Shown one piece after another: positions 41,917 through 51,277 of a stretch of 64,000 nucleotides of DNA (the stretch's first letter is position 1; each line of letters opens with the position of its first letter). The notes below the pieces were generated by a model, which saw only the letters and a list, made by a program, of their open reading frames with translations, had not been told where the DNA came from and did no database searches. Location: the NCBI RefSeq assembly GCF_001267405.1, contig NZ_CP012369.1, forward strand, positions 832,001 to 896,000, read 5' to 3'. This DNA is from Moorella thermoacetica (GTDB lineage Bacteria; Bacillota; DSM-521; Neomoorellales; Neomoorellaceae). A program made the position numbers and the translations under genes.

Positions 41917-42855
41917 ATGTCAGGTATTGTTTTTCTCTTTCCCGGCCAGGGATCCCAGTATGTGGGGATGGGACAGGAACTGGCCCAGCACTACCCAGAG
42001 GCGGCCGCCGTTTTTACCGAAGCCAGTGAAGAATTAGGATGGCCGGTCGATAAGCTTGTGTTTAACGGTCCGGCCGAAGAGCTGGTACGGACCGAAAACA
42101 CCCAGCCTGCTGTTCTTACCACCAGTATAGCTTGTTACCGGGTTCTGGAGGCCCGGGGGATAAAGCCCCGGGCCGTAGCCGGTCACAGCCTGGGGGAATA
42201 CAGCGCCCTGGTGGCCGCCGGCAGCCTCTCCTTCAAGGACGCCCTGCGGGTGGTTGTCCAGCGGGCCCGGCTCATGGCAAATGCCGTACCCTGCGGCCAG
42301 GGAGGGATGGTTGCCGTCCTCGGCCTGCCGGCGGAGAGGGTGGTCGCCCTCTGCCAGGAGGTTAAAGAAGGCGTTGCCGAGGCGGCCAACTTCAACTCCC
42401 CGGGACAGGTGGTGGTCGCCGGTGACCGGGCCGGCCTGGAGGCCATTACCGCCCTGGCCAGGGAGGCAGGTGCCAAAAAGGTCATCCCCCTCCAGGTAAG
42501 CGGGCCCTTCCATTCCAGCCTCATGGAACCGGTAGCCAGGGAACTGGCAACTGTTTTAAACCGGGTACCTCTTTCAGACCCGGTAGTACCGGTAGTGGCC
42601 AATGTAACGGCTGATTATACCGTGACGGCAGCCGCGGTGCGGGAAAACCTCCTGAGGCAGGTGGCCAGTCCGGTACGCTGGGAGGAGAGCATGCGCCGCC
42701 TGCTTGCCGACGGTTACCGGACCTTCGTCGAGGTTGGCCCAGGCAACGTATTGAGCGGTCTGATCAAACGCCTGGATCGCCAGGTGAGGATCGGCCAGGT
42801 GGAGAATATCCAGACTTTGGGAAAAACCCTTGCGTTATTGCAGGAGGCTCAGTAA
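41917..42855 (+). CDS. fabD: Malonyl-CoA:ACP transacylase
   Basis: FabD loads malonyl groups onto ACP. The 312-residue protein has [14 protein letters not shown], the nucleophile elbow [11 protein letters not shown], the QGGMVAVLG motif and the His in SGPFHSSLM. It follows fabK by 10 bases. Confidence 0.96.
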   Translation: MSGIVFLFPGQGSQYVGMGQELAQHYPEAAAVFTEASEELGWPVDKLVFNGPAEELVRTENTQPAVLTTSIACYRVLEARGIKPRAVAGHSLGEYSALVAAGSLSFKDALRVVVQRARLMANAVPCGQGGMVAVLGLPAERVVALCQEVKEGVAEAANFNSPGQVVVAGDRAGLEAITALAREAGAKKVIPLQVSGPFHSSLMEPVARELATVLNRVPLSDPVVPVVANVTADYTVTAAAVRENLLRQVASPVRWEESMRRLLADGYRTFVEVGPGNVLSGLIKRLDRQVRIGQVENIQTLGKTLALLQEAQ

Positions 42856-42856
42856 A

Positions 42857-43606
42857 ATGATCCTTGATGGCCAGGTGGCCGTTGTAACCGGGGCTTCCCG
42901 GGGGATTGGCCGGGCGACGGCCATAGAAATGGCCCGGGCCGGGGCCAGGGTGGTCGTCAATTATGCTCGCCAGAAAGGGGCTGCTGCCGAGGTGGTCGCC
43001 GCCATTCGCGATGGTGGAGGTCAGGCTATAGCTGTGCAAGCCGATATAAGTGACCACACGGCAGCCAGGGAGTTAATCCAGGCAACTATCCAGGAGTTTG
43101 GGAGGCTGGATATCCTGGTCAATAATGCCGGGATCGCCCGGGACAACCTGGCAGCCAGGTTAAAACCGGAGGACTGGACGGCAGTCCTCCAGACCAACCT
43201 GACGGGTATTTTCAATTGCTGCCAGGCGGCTCTAAAACCCATGCTTCGCCAGCGCCAGGGGCGTATAATCAACCTGACTTCAGTAGTCGCTCTGCGAGGC
43301 AATGTCGGCCAGGTAAACTATGCCGCAGCCAAGGCCGGGGTAATCGGGTTTACCAGATCTCTGGCTAAAGAGGTTGCCTCCCGGGGCATCCTGGTTAATG
43401 CCGTGGCTCCTGGTTTCATTACCACCGAGATGACCGCAGTCCTGGACGAGGAAACCCGGAAAGAATTTTACCGGCACATACCCCTGGGTCGGCCGGGTGA
43501 ACCGGAGGAGGTCGCCGGAGTAGTCCTTTTCCTGGCTTCACCGGCAGCCAGGTATATGACAGGACAGGTACTGGTTGTCGACGGGGGTTTGACCCTGGCC
43601 CTGTAA
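42857..43606 (+). CDS. fabG: 3-oxoacyl-ACP reductase (FabG)
   Basis: An SDR-family NADPH-dependent ketoacyl reductase of 249 residues. It has [13 protein letters not shown] (cofactor loop), NNAGIARDN, the catalytic Ser-Tyr-Lys in NLTSVV and NYAAAKAG, and [13 protein letters not shown] 42857 is chosen because CAGGAGG is at the right distance. Confidence 0.96.
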   Translation: MILDGQVAVVTGASRGIGRATAIEMARAGARVVVNYARQKGAAAEVVAAIRDGGGQAIAVQADISDHTAARELIQATIQEFGRLDILVNNAGIARDNLAARLKPEDWTAVLQTNLTGIFNCCQAALKPMLRQRQGRIINLTSVVALRGNVGQVNYAAAKAGVIGFTRSLAKEVASRGILVNAVAPGFITTEMTAVLDEETRKEFYRHIPLGRPGEPEEVAGVVLFLASPAARYMTGQVLVVDGGLTLAL

Positions 43607-43638
43607 GCCAGCTACATTCCGGGAAGGAGGTGAGGTCA

Positions 43639-43869
43639 GTGGACGTTTTTGAAAAAATCAAGGGGATCGTCGCTGAGCAGCTGGGGGTCGAGGAAGACAC
43701 GATAACCATGGAGACCTCCTTTGAGGACTTGAATGCCGATTCCCTGGATATCGTAGAACTCATCATGGCCCTGGAAGAGGAATTCGACCTGGAGATTCCC
43801 GACGAGGATGCTGAAAAGCTCACGACTGTCGGGGCAGCAGTGGCCTATATTAAAGAACATACCAAGTAA
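43639..43869 (+). CDS. acpP: Acyl carrier protein
   Basis: A 76-residue ACP with the phosphopantetheine Ser in [16 protein letters not shown] 43639 is preferred over GTG 43630, since GGAGGTGA lies in the right place for the former. A perfect hairpin separates it from fabF. Confidence 0.97.
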   Translation: MDVFEKIKGIVAEQLGVEEDTITMETSFEDLNADSLDIVELIMALEEEFDLEIPDEDAEKLTTVGAAVAYIKEHTK

Positions 43870-43875
43870 TCTAGT

Positions 43876-43909
43876 GGGGAAGTCCCGTAAAGTTTTACGG
43901 GACTTCCCC
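43876..43909. repeat. Perfect 16-bp hairpin between acpP and fabF
   Basis: GGGGAAGTCCCGTAAA pairs completely with TTTACGGGACTTCCCC, loop GT, but no T-run follows. It may stabilise the acpP message or act as a processing site, so ACP can be made in excess over FabF. Confidence 0.75.
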
Positions 43910-43929
43910 TGCAGAATGAGGGGGTAGCC

Positions 43930-45165
43930 TTGCAAAAGCGTGTCGTAATAACCGGCCTGGCGGCCATCTCCCCGGTGGGAACCGGTAAAGACAAATTTTG
44001 GCGGGCTTTAGTTGCCGGGCAATCGGGCATCGGCCCCATCACCCGCTTTGATGCCGCCGCCATGCCCGTCCGTTTCGCCGGGGAAGTAAAGGACTTTGAT
44101 GCGGGCCTGTTTTTTGACCGTAAAGAAGCCCGGCGTATGGACCGTTTCGCCCAGTACGCCGTGGCAGGCGCGCGCATGGCTGTCGAAGATGCCGCCCTGG
44201 ACCTGGATAAAGAGAATCGCGACCGGGTCGGGGTTATTTTTGCCACTGGAATCGGTGGCATGGAGACCTTTGAGGAACAGACCAGGGTCCTGTTAGAAAG
44301 GGGCCCCAACCGGGTGAGTCCCTTCTTTGTGCCCATGATGATTGCCAATATGGCCGCCGGTCAGATCTCTATAAACCTGGGTACCAGGGGGGTAAACTTT
44401 ACAGTGGTCAATGCGTGTGCCTCGGGTACCAACGCCGTCGGTGAGGCCTTCCGCGCCCTGCAACGGGGCGATGCCGACGTGGTGATAACCGGTGGCAGTG
44501 AGGCAAGTGTCACTCCTCTGGCAGTTGCCGGTTTTGCTGCTTTAAAGGCCCTATCAGTGCGTAATGACGACCCGACCCGGGCCAGCCGGCCCTTTGACCG
44601 GGGCAGGGATGGTTTTGTCTTGGGGGAAGGGGCTGGAGTACTGGTCCTGGAGACCCTGGAGCACGCCCGGGCCCGGGGTGCCCGCATCTATGCCGAGGTA
44701 GCCGGGTACGGCTGTATGGCTGACGCCTACCACATTACAGCCCCGGCGCCCGACGGCAGCGCCGCCAGCCGGGCCATGGCCCTGGCCCTGGAGGATGCAG
44801 GTTTAAAACCCGGGGATGTTGATTATATTAACGCCCATGGGACCTCCACGGAACTCAATGACCGCCAGGAGACCCTGGCCATCAAGAACCTTTTTGGCGC
44901 CGACGCCTACAGGGTGGCTATTAGCTCCACCAAATCCATGATTGGCCATCTCCTGGGAGCTGCCGGGGCCATTGAGCTTGTAGCCACGGCCCTGACAATC
45001 GCTACTGGGGTCATCCCTCCAACTATAAATTATGAAGAGCCTGACCCGGAATGTGACCTGGATTATGTTCCCAACGTCGCCCGGGAACGGCAGGTGGCGG
45101 TGGCCATGTCCAATTCCTTCGGCTTTGGCGGCCATAATGCCGCGATAGTTTTACGTAAACTTTAG
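43930..45165 (+). CDS. fabF: 3-oxoacyl-ACP synthase II (FabF)
   Basis: FabF elongates acyl chains with malonyl-ACP. The 411-residue protein has [13 protein letters not shown], the active-site Cys in [12 protein letters not shown], and the two His in [11 protein letters not shown] and [14 protein letters not shown] 43930 is the start. Confidence 0.96.
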   Translation: MQKRVVITGLAAISPVGTGKDKFWRALVAGQSGIGPITRFDAAAMPVRFAGEVKDFDAGLFFDRKEARRMDRFAQYAVAGARMAVEDAALDLDKENRDRVGVIFATGIGGMETFEEQTRVLLERGPNRVSPFFVPMMIANMAAGQISINLGTRGVNFTVVNACASGTNAVGEAFRALQRGDADVVITGGSEASVTPLAVAGFAALKALSVRNDDPTRASRPFDRGRDGFVLGEGAGVLVLETLEHARARGARIYAEVAGYGCMADAYHITAPAPDGSAASRAMALALEDAGLKPGDVDYINAHGTSTELNDRQETLAIKNLFGADAYRVAISSTKSMIGHLLGAAGAIELVATALTIATGVIPPTINYEEPDPECDLDYVPNVARERQVAVAMSNSFGFGGHNAAIVLRKL

Positions 45166-45183
45166 CAGGCGGGAAGGTAAACC

Positions 45184-45885
45184 TTGGATAATAAGCGCCA
45201 GGAACAGCTCCAGCACTTTTGGGAACAATTCCATCTCCCGGCAATCGACCTGGAGGGTTTAGATTTAGCCCTGACCCATCCCACCTATGCCTTTGAGCAC
45301 CATTTACCAGGTGATAACCAGCGCCTGGAGTTTCTGGGAGACGCCGTCCTGGGCCTGGTTGTCGCCACTTACCTGTACCAGCATTTTCCACAGCTGCCAG
45401 AGGGGGACCTTACCCGGATGCGGGCGGCCGTCGTTTGCGAGGCCAGCCTGGTCAAGGTTGCCCGCCGTCTGAGGGTGGGCGACCTGCTGCGCCTGGGGCA
45501 GGGGGAAGAACATAGCGGCGGCCGGGAACGCCCCTCCAACCTGGCTGATGCTATGGAAGCCATTATCGGCAGCGTCTACCTCTCCGGTGGTTATGAACTG
45601 GCCCGGGACTTTGTCCTCCAGATCTTTACCCCGGCCCTGGAGATTTTAAGTGATACCAGCTTTATAGACAGCAAATCGGCCCTGCAGGAATTTGTCCAAA
45701 GCCAGGGGACGGAAAACGTAGTATATAAAATCCTGGAGGAATGGGGGCCAGACCACGCTAAAGGCTACAAGGCCGGTGTCTTTTTAAAAAACCGGCTGCT
45801 GGCTACAGGTTTAGGGCATAGCAAGAAGGAGGCCGAAAGGGAGGCGGCCAGGGCAGCTCTGGCCTTGCTCAAGGTTCAGGGTTAA
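45184..45885 (+). CDS. rnc: Ribonuclease III
   Basis: RNase III cleaves double-stranded RNA in rRNA and mRNA processing. The 233-residue protein has the catalytic signature NQRLEFLGDAVLGL, the second acidic site DAMEAIIGSVYL and a C-terminal dsRNA-binding domain (about 160-230). TTG 45184 is the start. The order fab-rnc-smc-ftsY is conserved in Firmicutes; here spoVS lies between rnc and smc. Confidence 0.96.
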   Translation: MDNKRQEQLQHFWEQFHLPAIDLEGLDLALTHPTYAFEHHLPGDNQRLEFLGDAVLGLVVATYLYQHFPQLPEGDLTRMRAAVVCEASLVKVARRLRVGDLLRLGQGEEHSGGRERPSNLADAMEAIIGSVYLSGGYELARDFVLQIFTPALEILSDTSFIDSKSALQEFVQSQGTENVVYKILEEWGPDHAKGYKAGVFLKNRLLATGLGHSKKEAEREAARAALALLKVQG

Positions 45886-45928
45886 CAATTATCTTTCTCC
45901 TCAATTTAATTTTTTCAGTCCATTCGGA

Positions 45929-45954
45929 AGGAATACCGCCCTCCGACGTCGAAT
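45929..45954 (+). promoter_or_regulatory. SigH-type promoter of spoVS
   Basis: AGGAATA (45929-45935) and GTCGAAT (45948-45954) with a 12-base gap match the SigH consensus (AGGAWWW and RNNGAAT). In Bacillus spoVS is SigH-controlled. Confidence 0.7.
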
Positions 45955-45998
45955 TAATTATGGTTGCAAAGATTGGTAAAGACAGGGAGGAGGAAGTA

Positions 45999-46259
45999 AT
46001 GGAAGTCCTAAAGGTTTCGGCGCAATCGAACCCTAAAGCCGTAGCTGGAGCCCTGACAGCCGTTTTCCGCCAGCATGGTAAAGCCGAGGTCCAGGCAGTG
46101 GGAGCAGGAGCAGTCAACCAAGCTGTCAAGGCTATAGCCATCGCCCGCGGTTTTATCGCCCCCAACGGTATTGACCTGGTGATGATCCCTGCTTTTGCTG
46201 AGATTAATATCGATGGCGAAGAAAGAACGGCTATCAAGTTTATCGTGGAACCTCGCTGA
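45999..46259 (+). CDS. spoVS: Stage V sporulation protein S
   Basis: An 86-residue SpoVS of the Alba-like nucleic-acid-binding fold, starting MEVLKVSAQSNPKAVAGALT. It affects septation and coat assembly during sporulation. ATG 45999 follows AGGGAGGAGG. It has its own promoter and terminator, set between rnc and smc. Confidence 0.95.
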   Translation: MEVLKVSAQSNPKAVAGALTAVFRQHGKAEVQAVGAGAVNQAVKAIAIARGFIAPNGIDLVMIPAFAEINIDGEERTAIKFIVEPR

Positions 46260-46272
46260 AATTACCAGCAAG

Positions 46273-46297
46273 ACTGCTCACCGAGCAGTTTTCTTTA
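46273..46297 (+). terminator. Rho-independent terminator after spoVS
   Basis: ACTGCTC and GAGCAGT, loop ACC, followed by TTTCTTTAT. Confidence 0.8.
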
Positions 46298-46324
46298 TGT
46301 AGAGGAGAATTTGCGGAGGATAAC

Positions 46325-49300
46325 ATGTTCCTTAAGGGTATTGAGATTCAGGGCTTTAAGACCTTCGTCGACCGGGTCAGGCTGGAGCTTGGCCCCGGGG
46401 TTACCGGTATCGTCGGTCCCAACGGTAGTGGCAAGAGCAATATCGTTGACGCCATCCTCTGGGTCCTGGGGGAGCAGAGTGCCAAAAGTTTGCGCGGAAC
46501 CAGGATGGACGATGTCATCTTTGCTGGCAGCGCCCGGCGCCGGCCGGTGGGAATGGCGGAAGTAACCCTGTACCTGGATAACAGCGACGCAAGCCTCCCC
46601 CTGGACTTTCAGGAGGTAGCCATCACCCGGCGTTTTTTTCGTTCCGGCGAAGGCGAGTACTATATAAATAAAGTTCCCTGCCGCCTGAAGGATATCCAGG
46701 AACTCCTCCTGGACACCGGCTCCGGCCGGGGCGGCCTGGCTATTGTAAGCCAGGGTCGCCTGGAAGAAATCCTCGCCGCACGTCCGGAGGAACGGCGTTC
46801 TGTCCTCGAAGAAACGGCCGGTATTGCCCGCTACCGCCTGCGAAAAAAAGAGGCCCGGCAACGCCTGGAGGCAGTAGAGCAGGATTTAACCCGCTTGCAG
46901 GATTTAATTGGCGAACTAAAGGATCAACTTGGTCCTGCCGCCGTTGAGGCGGCCAGGGCGCGGCGACACCAGAAACTGATGGCCCTTTTGAACCTGGTGG
47001 AATTAATCCTCAAGTCCCGGGAAATGGCGGAAAGCCAGAACCGCCTCCGGCGCATCCGGGAGCGCTGGCAGGCCCTGAAGAGCCAGGAGGAGGAATTGGA
47101 GGCCAGGGAAGAGGAACTCGCAGGGCGCTCTCGGGACATCCGGGAACGCCTGGCCCGGAACCAGGAAGCCAGGGAGCGTAGCCGTGTCGAACTGCAAGGT
47201 CTCCGGGAGCAACTGGTTCAGGTCCGGGGCCGGTTGAGCCTGGTGGATGAAAAACTGGCGGCCCTGGCCCGGCAAAGAGTAGAGGACCGGGAGCGGGAAG
47301 GGCTTCTGGCCAGGGAGGAGGAAAAGTTGCGGGTGGCGGCCGCCGAGCTGGCCCGACAGGTGGAGACAGGTAGGGAAGAGATGGCCGCCCTGGAACAGGA
47401 CCTGGCTGCCGGTCGGGAGACCCGGGAAAAACTCCGGGCCGAAAGGGATGAACTGGCGGCAAGATTGGCACGATTAAAAGAAGATCTCTTCCAGGTAGCC
47501 CACGAGCGCGCCGGGTGTCACAATGAACTGGTACGCCTGGAGGAAAAACAGGCTGGCATGGAGCGGGTGCTGGAGCAGAAGCAACGCCAGCTTCAGGAGC
47601 TAAATAATGAACGGGAGCGCCTGGAGGGCCTCCTCCGGGCCGGGGAGGAGCAACTGGGGGAGATTGAGGCGAACTTAAAAGCCCTGGAGGGGAAGAAAGC
47701 AAGCCTGGAAACCGAACTACCCCTGCAGGAGGCCGACCTGGCTGCCCGTGAGAAGCACCTGGCCGGTTTAAAGGAGCAGCAAAGGCTGCTTGTGGCCAGG
47801 CTGAAGGTTTTACGCCAGGCCCAGGCCGACTATGAGGGCTTCGGCGAGGGCGTGCGGGCTATTCTCCAGGCCAGGAGCCGGGGAGAAGCCGCCTGTGTCG
47901 GCGTCCTGGGGGTAGTTGTCGAAAAGATAGAGGTGCCCGGGGAACTTACCAGGGCCATAGAGGTCGCCCTGGGCGGTGCCGCCCAGCAGGTGCTGGTGAG
48001 GACGGCCTCCGAAGCCGAGAGGGTTATCCAGTTTTTAAAGTCCCGGCGCCACGGCCGGGCGACCATTTTACCCCTGGCCTGGCTGGAGCCGCGTCGCTGG
48101 CCGAACTGGGCCGGCTGGGTGCTGAATGAGCCCGGGGTTGTGGGGGTGGCAGCCGCACTGGTCCGGAGCGAAGCCGAAATCCGCCCTGCGGTTGATTACC
48201 TCCTCGGCCAAATCCTGGTCGTGGCCGATCTCCGGCGGGCCTTGGATCTGGGGGAACGCCTGCGGCCGCCGGTACGCCTGGTGACCCTGGAAGGGGAGGT
48301 CATCCAGCCCCGGGGACCGGTCACCGGTGGTAATACCAGGCAGAGAGCCGGCTTTCTCCAGCGCCGCCTGGAGATCCAGCAGGGTGAGACCGAACTGGCC
48401 AATCTGGTCGCCAGGCTTAATGACGCTCGGCAGCAGGCCAGAAAACTGGCCAGCACCCTGGAAACCGGCCGGCAGGAACTGCGCCGGGTAACAGAGGCTT
48501 TGATTGCCCGCCGGGGGGAACTTCACAATTTATTACAGCGCCTGAGCGAGTATAAAGATCAGCTGGCGCGCCTGGCGGAAAAGACGGCGGTACTGGGAGA
48601 AGAACTGGCCCGGAGTACCACCGATTCTCGAGAACTGGTAACTAGCCGGAGGGAGAGGGAGGAACTCCTGACCCGCCTGGAAGCCAGGGAAGGAGAGCTC
48701 CAGGGAGAATTAACGGGCTGCCAGGAGCAGCTAAACGCCTGCCAGCAGGCCCTGGCTGCCGTGGAGCAGGAACTGGCAGTAAACGAAACCCGGCAGCAGG
48801 CCCTGGCGAAGGCCGGGGAGCAGCTGGCCGCGCGCGTAGAGGAATTGGCCCGGCAGAAGGAAAACTGGCGGCGACAACAGGCTGAACTGGCTGCCAGGAT
48901 GACAGCGGCCGCAACCGCGACCAATGAACTCCAGGAAAATAGGGAAAAGCTGGCCAGGGAAGAGGAGTGGCTGGCAGGGGCTATTCAACAGGCTGAAGAA
49001 GGGCTACAACGCCTGGATAATGACGGTTCGGCCTGCAGCCAGCAACAGGAAGAGCTGGCCCGGGAACTGGAGGAACTTCGGGCCCGGAAAGGAAAAATCG
49101 CTGCCCACAGGCAGCAGGAAGAACTCAATCTGGCCCGGCTGGAAACGACCCTGGAAGGTAGCCGGGCCGAACTGGAAGAGCGGTTTGGCCCCGGCTGGCA
49201 GGAAGTGCTCCAAAAACCCCGGCGCCACCTGGAAAAAGAGGCTCCCCGCCTGCGCAGGGTTTTGCAGGAGAAACTGGCAGCCCTGGGGGAGGTCAATCCA

Positions 49301-49888
49301 GGGGCTCCCCGGGTTTACGAGGGCCTAAGGAGGCGTTTTGAGGAACTGGAGCAGCAGCGACAGGACCTGGAAGAAGGGCGGGCGGCCCTGGAACAGGTAA
49401 TCGCTGAAATGGAAAAGCTAATGGCCCGCCAGCTCCGGGCCACCCTGACCGCCGTCCAGGAACACTTTGCCGCCCTCTTCAGGGAACTCTTCGAGGGCGG
49501 CGAGGCCAGCCTGGAGCTCACCGGGAGCGATAACATTTTAGAAGCAGGCCTGGAGATCATCGCCCGGCCCCCGGGCAAGAAACCCCAGCACCTGGCCCTC
49601 CTCTCCGGCGGCGAGAAGGCCCTGACGGCGGTGGCCTTTATCTTTGCCCTCCTTAAGGTCAAGCCCAGCGCCTTCTGTATCTTTGACGAGGTGGATACGG
49701 CCCTGGATGAGGCCAATGTGGAACGCTTCGCCCGGCTGTTGCGCCAGTTTGCCAGCCGGACCCAGTTCATCGTCATCTCCCACCGCCAGGGTACCATGGC
49801 CGCCGCCGACGTCCTTTACGGGGTGACCATGATGGAACAGGGTGTCTCCCGCCTGGTCTCGGTGCGGCTGGAACAACTGCCGGCTTAA
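46325..49888 (+). CDS. smc: Chromosome segregation protein SMC
   Basis: The condensin ATPase that organises and segregates the chromosome. It has Walker A GPNGSGKSNIVDAILWVLGE at the N-terminus, two long coiled coils (about 170-500 and 665-1000) around a hinge (about 510-660, with GVLGVVVEKIEV), and C-terminal signature LLSGGEKALTAVAF with Walker B AFCIFDEVDTALDEANV. At 1,187 residues it is full length. The ATG follows GGAGG. Confidence 0.97.
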   Translation: MFLKGIEIQGFKTFVDRVRLELGPGVTGIVGPNGSGKSNIVDAILWVLGEQSAKSLRGTRMDDVIFAGSARRRPVGMAEVTLYLDNSDASLPLDFQEVAITRRFFRSGEGEYYINKVPCRLKDIQELLLDTGSGRGGLAIVSQGRLEEILAARPEERRSVLEETAGIARYRLRKKEARQRLEAVEQDLTRLQDLIGELKDQLGPAAVEAARARRHQKLMALLNLVELILKSREMAESQNRLRRIRERWQALKSQEEELEAREEELAGRSRDIRERLARNQEARERSRVELQGLREQLVQVRGRLSLVDEKLAALARQRVEDREREGLLAREEEKLRVAAAELARQVETGREEMAALEQDLAAGRETREKLRAERDELAARLARLKEDLFQVAHERAGCHNELVRLEEKQAGMERVLEQKQRQLQELNNERERLEGLLRAGEEQLGEIEANLKALEGKKASLETELPLQEADLAAREKHLAGLKEQQRLLVARLKVLRQAQADYEGFGEGVRAILQARSRGEAACVGVLGVVVEKIEVPGELTRAIEVALGGAAQQVLVRTASEAERVIQFLKSRRHGRATILPLAWLEPRRWPNWAGWVLNEPGVVGVAAALVRSEAEIRPAVDYLLGQILVVADLRRALDLGERLRPPVRLVTLEGEVIQPRGPVTGGNTRQRAGFLQRRLEIQQGETELANLVARLNDARQQARKLASTLETGRQELRRVTEALIARRGELHNLLQRLSEYKDQLARLAEKTAVLGEELARSTTDSRELVTSRREREELLTRLEAREGELQGELTGCQEQLNACQQALAAVEQELAVNETRQQALAKAGEQLAARVEELARQKENWRRQQAELAARMTAAATATNELQENREKLAREEEWLAGAIQQAEEGLQRLDNDGSACSQQQEELARELEELRARKGKIAAHRQQEELNLARLETTLEGSRAELEERFGPGWQEVLQKPRRHLEKEAPRLRRVLQEKLAALGEVNPGAPRVYEGLRRRFEELEQQRQDLEEGRAALEQVIAEMEKLMARQLRATLTAVQEHFAALFRELFEGGEASLELTGSDNILEAGLEIIARPPGKKPQHLALLSGGEKALTAVAFIFALLKVKPSAFCIFDEVDTALDEANVERFARLLRQFASRTQFIVISHRQGTMAAADVLYGVTMMEQGVSRLVSVRLEQLPA

Positions 49889-49895
49889 ACACAGA

Positions 49896-49924
49896 GAAGC
49901 CCCAGCCGTTGTGGCCGGGGCTTC
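49896..49924. terminator. Hairpin after smc
   Basis: GAAGCCCC and GGGGCTTC form an 8-bp stem (with AGCC/GGCC inner pairing) just after the smc stop. The T-run is weak (TTGTG). Confidence 0.6.
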
Positions 49925-49936
49925 TTGTGTCCACGG

Positions 49937-50104
49937 CTATTCTTTAGCCCTTTTCGTAGTCAAATTATTGGGCGGCGTCTTGTACGGGTTTTCGCGTAAA
50001 ACCTCTCCCTTTGCCTCCAAGTTCCACAACTCTTCCGGGGATTCCTCGCGTATGAGTTCGTGCCGGAAAGTTTTCTGACGGTCGCTGATTTCTTTATCCG
50101 TCAT
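49937..50104 (-). CDS. Small hypothetical protein, 55 residues
   Basis: A charged soluble ORF beginning MTDKEISDRQKTFRHELI. ATG 50104 follows GGAGGTG with good spacing, which argues that it is real. No homologue is recognised. It converges on smc and marks the start of the accessory block. Confidence 0.6.
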   Translation of the reverse strand: MTDKEISDRQKTFRHELIREESPEELWNLEAKGEVLRENPYKTPPNNLTTKRAKE

Positions 50105-50164
50105 AACGGCACCTCCAGGAAAAGTTTCCAAGCAAGGATTAGTTTTCCCTTTGTTGGCCGAGAA

Positions 50165-50202
50165 ATACCCTATAAACTAATGGCAGGGTATTTTTATTTT
50201 TT
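50165..50202 (+). terminator. Terminator-like hairpin upstream of the first ECF sigma gene
   Basis: ATACCCT and AGGGTAT (50165-50191) are followed by TTTTATTTTTTT. It precedes the sigma gene by about 60 bases and could attenuate or insulate it. Confidence 0.65.
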
Positions 50203-50254
50203 TACGTCTTAATTAATATAGAGAAGCCAGTAAACAGGAGGGGAGGGTATATAC

Positions 50255-50794
50255 CTGGAAAAAGATTTAATCAGACGGGCTGCAGCTGGAGATGAACTGG
50301 CCTTCACGCGGGTAGTAGAACTTTTTAGTCCCTTCCTTCTAGCGGTAATCTTACCAATCGTAGGTGGCAAGGAAACAGCGGAGGATATCTTACAGGAGAC
50401 TTTTATTCAGGTTTACCGTTCCCTTCACACCTTTCGCGGCGGTAGTTTCAAACGCTGGCTGGCCCGTATTGCTATCAATAAAGCGATTGATTGGAAACGC
50501 AAAGGAAAAAGCAATTTAGAGATGATAGTAGAATACCCCGGGCAGTTGGAGGTATTCAAGGTTGCCCCGCTGACTTCTGTGGAAAATGAAGTAATTTACA
50601 GGGAAACAGTAGCCAACTTACAGTCTTTATGCCGGGAATTACCCGAAAGTTATCGCCATGCTTTTACGGGCTATTATTTTGACGGCAAAAGTTATCGAGA
50701 ATTGGCAGATGAAGCCGGCGTTACAGTAAAAACGGTGGAATCGCGTTTATATCGCGCTCGCAAAATACTAAGAGAGAAGTTAAAGGGGGGTTAA
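50255..50794 (+). CDS. ECF-type RNA polymerase sigma factor (first module), CTG start proposed
   Basis: The open frame from 50234 encodes a complete ECF sigma factor: region 2 with AEDILQETFIQVYRSLHTFR and FKRWLARIAINKAIDW, region 4 with LPESYRHAF and SYRELADEAGVTVKTVESRL. The only standard start (ATG 50522) would remove all of region 2. GGGAGG (50242-50247) is 7 bases before CTG 50255, which is the best-placed start codon. It directly precedes a membrane anti-sigma gene. Sequence is more A/T-rich than neighbours. Confidence 0.8.
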   Translation: MEKDLIRRAAAGDELAFTRVVELFSPFLLAVILPIVGGKETAEDILQETFIQVYRSLHTFRGGSFKRWLARIAINKAIDWKRKGKSNLEMIVEYPGQLEVFKVAPLTSVENEVIYRETVANLQSLCRELPESYRHAFTGYYFDGKSYRELADEAGVTVKTVESRLYRARKILREKLKGG

Positions 50795-51277
50795 GTGGTG
50801 CCGCATTACAGTCGCCGGGAATGGCGGTTATACAAGGACGAACTGTTACCGGAGGGGGTACGGAGGGCCATGGAGGATCACCTGCGGCACTGTGAAGCTT
50901 GCCTTGAAAATTACCTGGCTGTCTTCGGCTCCCAGGAAGAAACGGCGGCTGCTGGAATCCTTTCCCCTGATTTTTCCGCCAGAGTTACCCGCAGGGTTGC
51001 CAGAATGGGCGCCCGACAAAAGTATAGGACGGGCCCGGGCGGTAACTGGCTTGCCAGGGCCATCCAGTATTATACCATAGCGGCTGCCGTTACCCTTCTG
51101 CTTTTGGCCGGAGGATGGTTCGACTTTATGGTTTCAGAAGCCATGCATAGCCAGGTGCGGGTAGCAAGAATCGCGCAGACCCTCGAGGAGAAAATTTCCT
51201 TCGGATGGTCCGAGCGCCTGTTTGAAAACGCTACTGATAAACTTACGGAGATTATCGATAAGGAGGTTGCCAATTAG
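50795..51277 (+). CDS. Membrane-anchored anti-sigma factor with zinc-finger-like motif
   Basis: A 160-residue protein with an N-terminal zf-HC2-like region (HLRHCEACLENYL), a linker, one membrane helix (about 92-112) and an extracytoplasmic tail. It should hold the upstream ECF sigma factor at the membrane. GTG 50795 begins immediately at the sigma stop, which points to coupled translation. Confidence 0.82.
   Translation: MVPHYSRREWRLYKDELLPEGVRRAMEDHLRHCEACLENYLAVFGSQEETAAAGILSPDFSARVTRRVARMGARQKYRTGPGGNWLARAIQYYTIAAAVTLLLLAGGWFDFMVSEAMHSQVRVARIAQTLEEKISFGWSERLFENATDKLTEIIDKEVAN

Noticed and set aside
47010-47702. Pro-rich minus-strand ORF inside smc
   Set aside because: It mirrors the coiled-coil codons of smc (CTG/GAG giving CAG/CTC) and has no domain.
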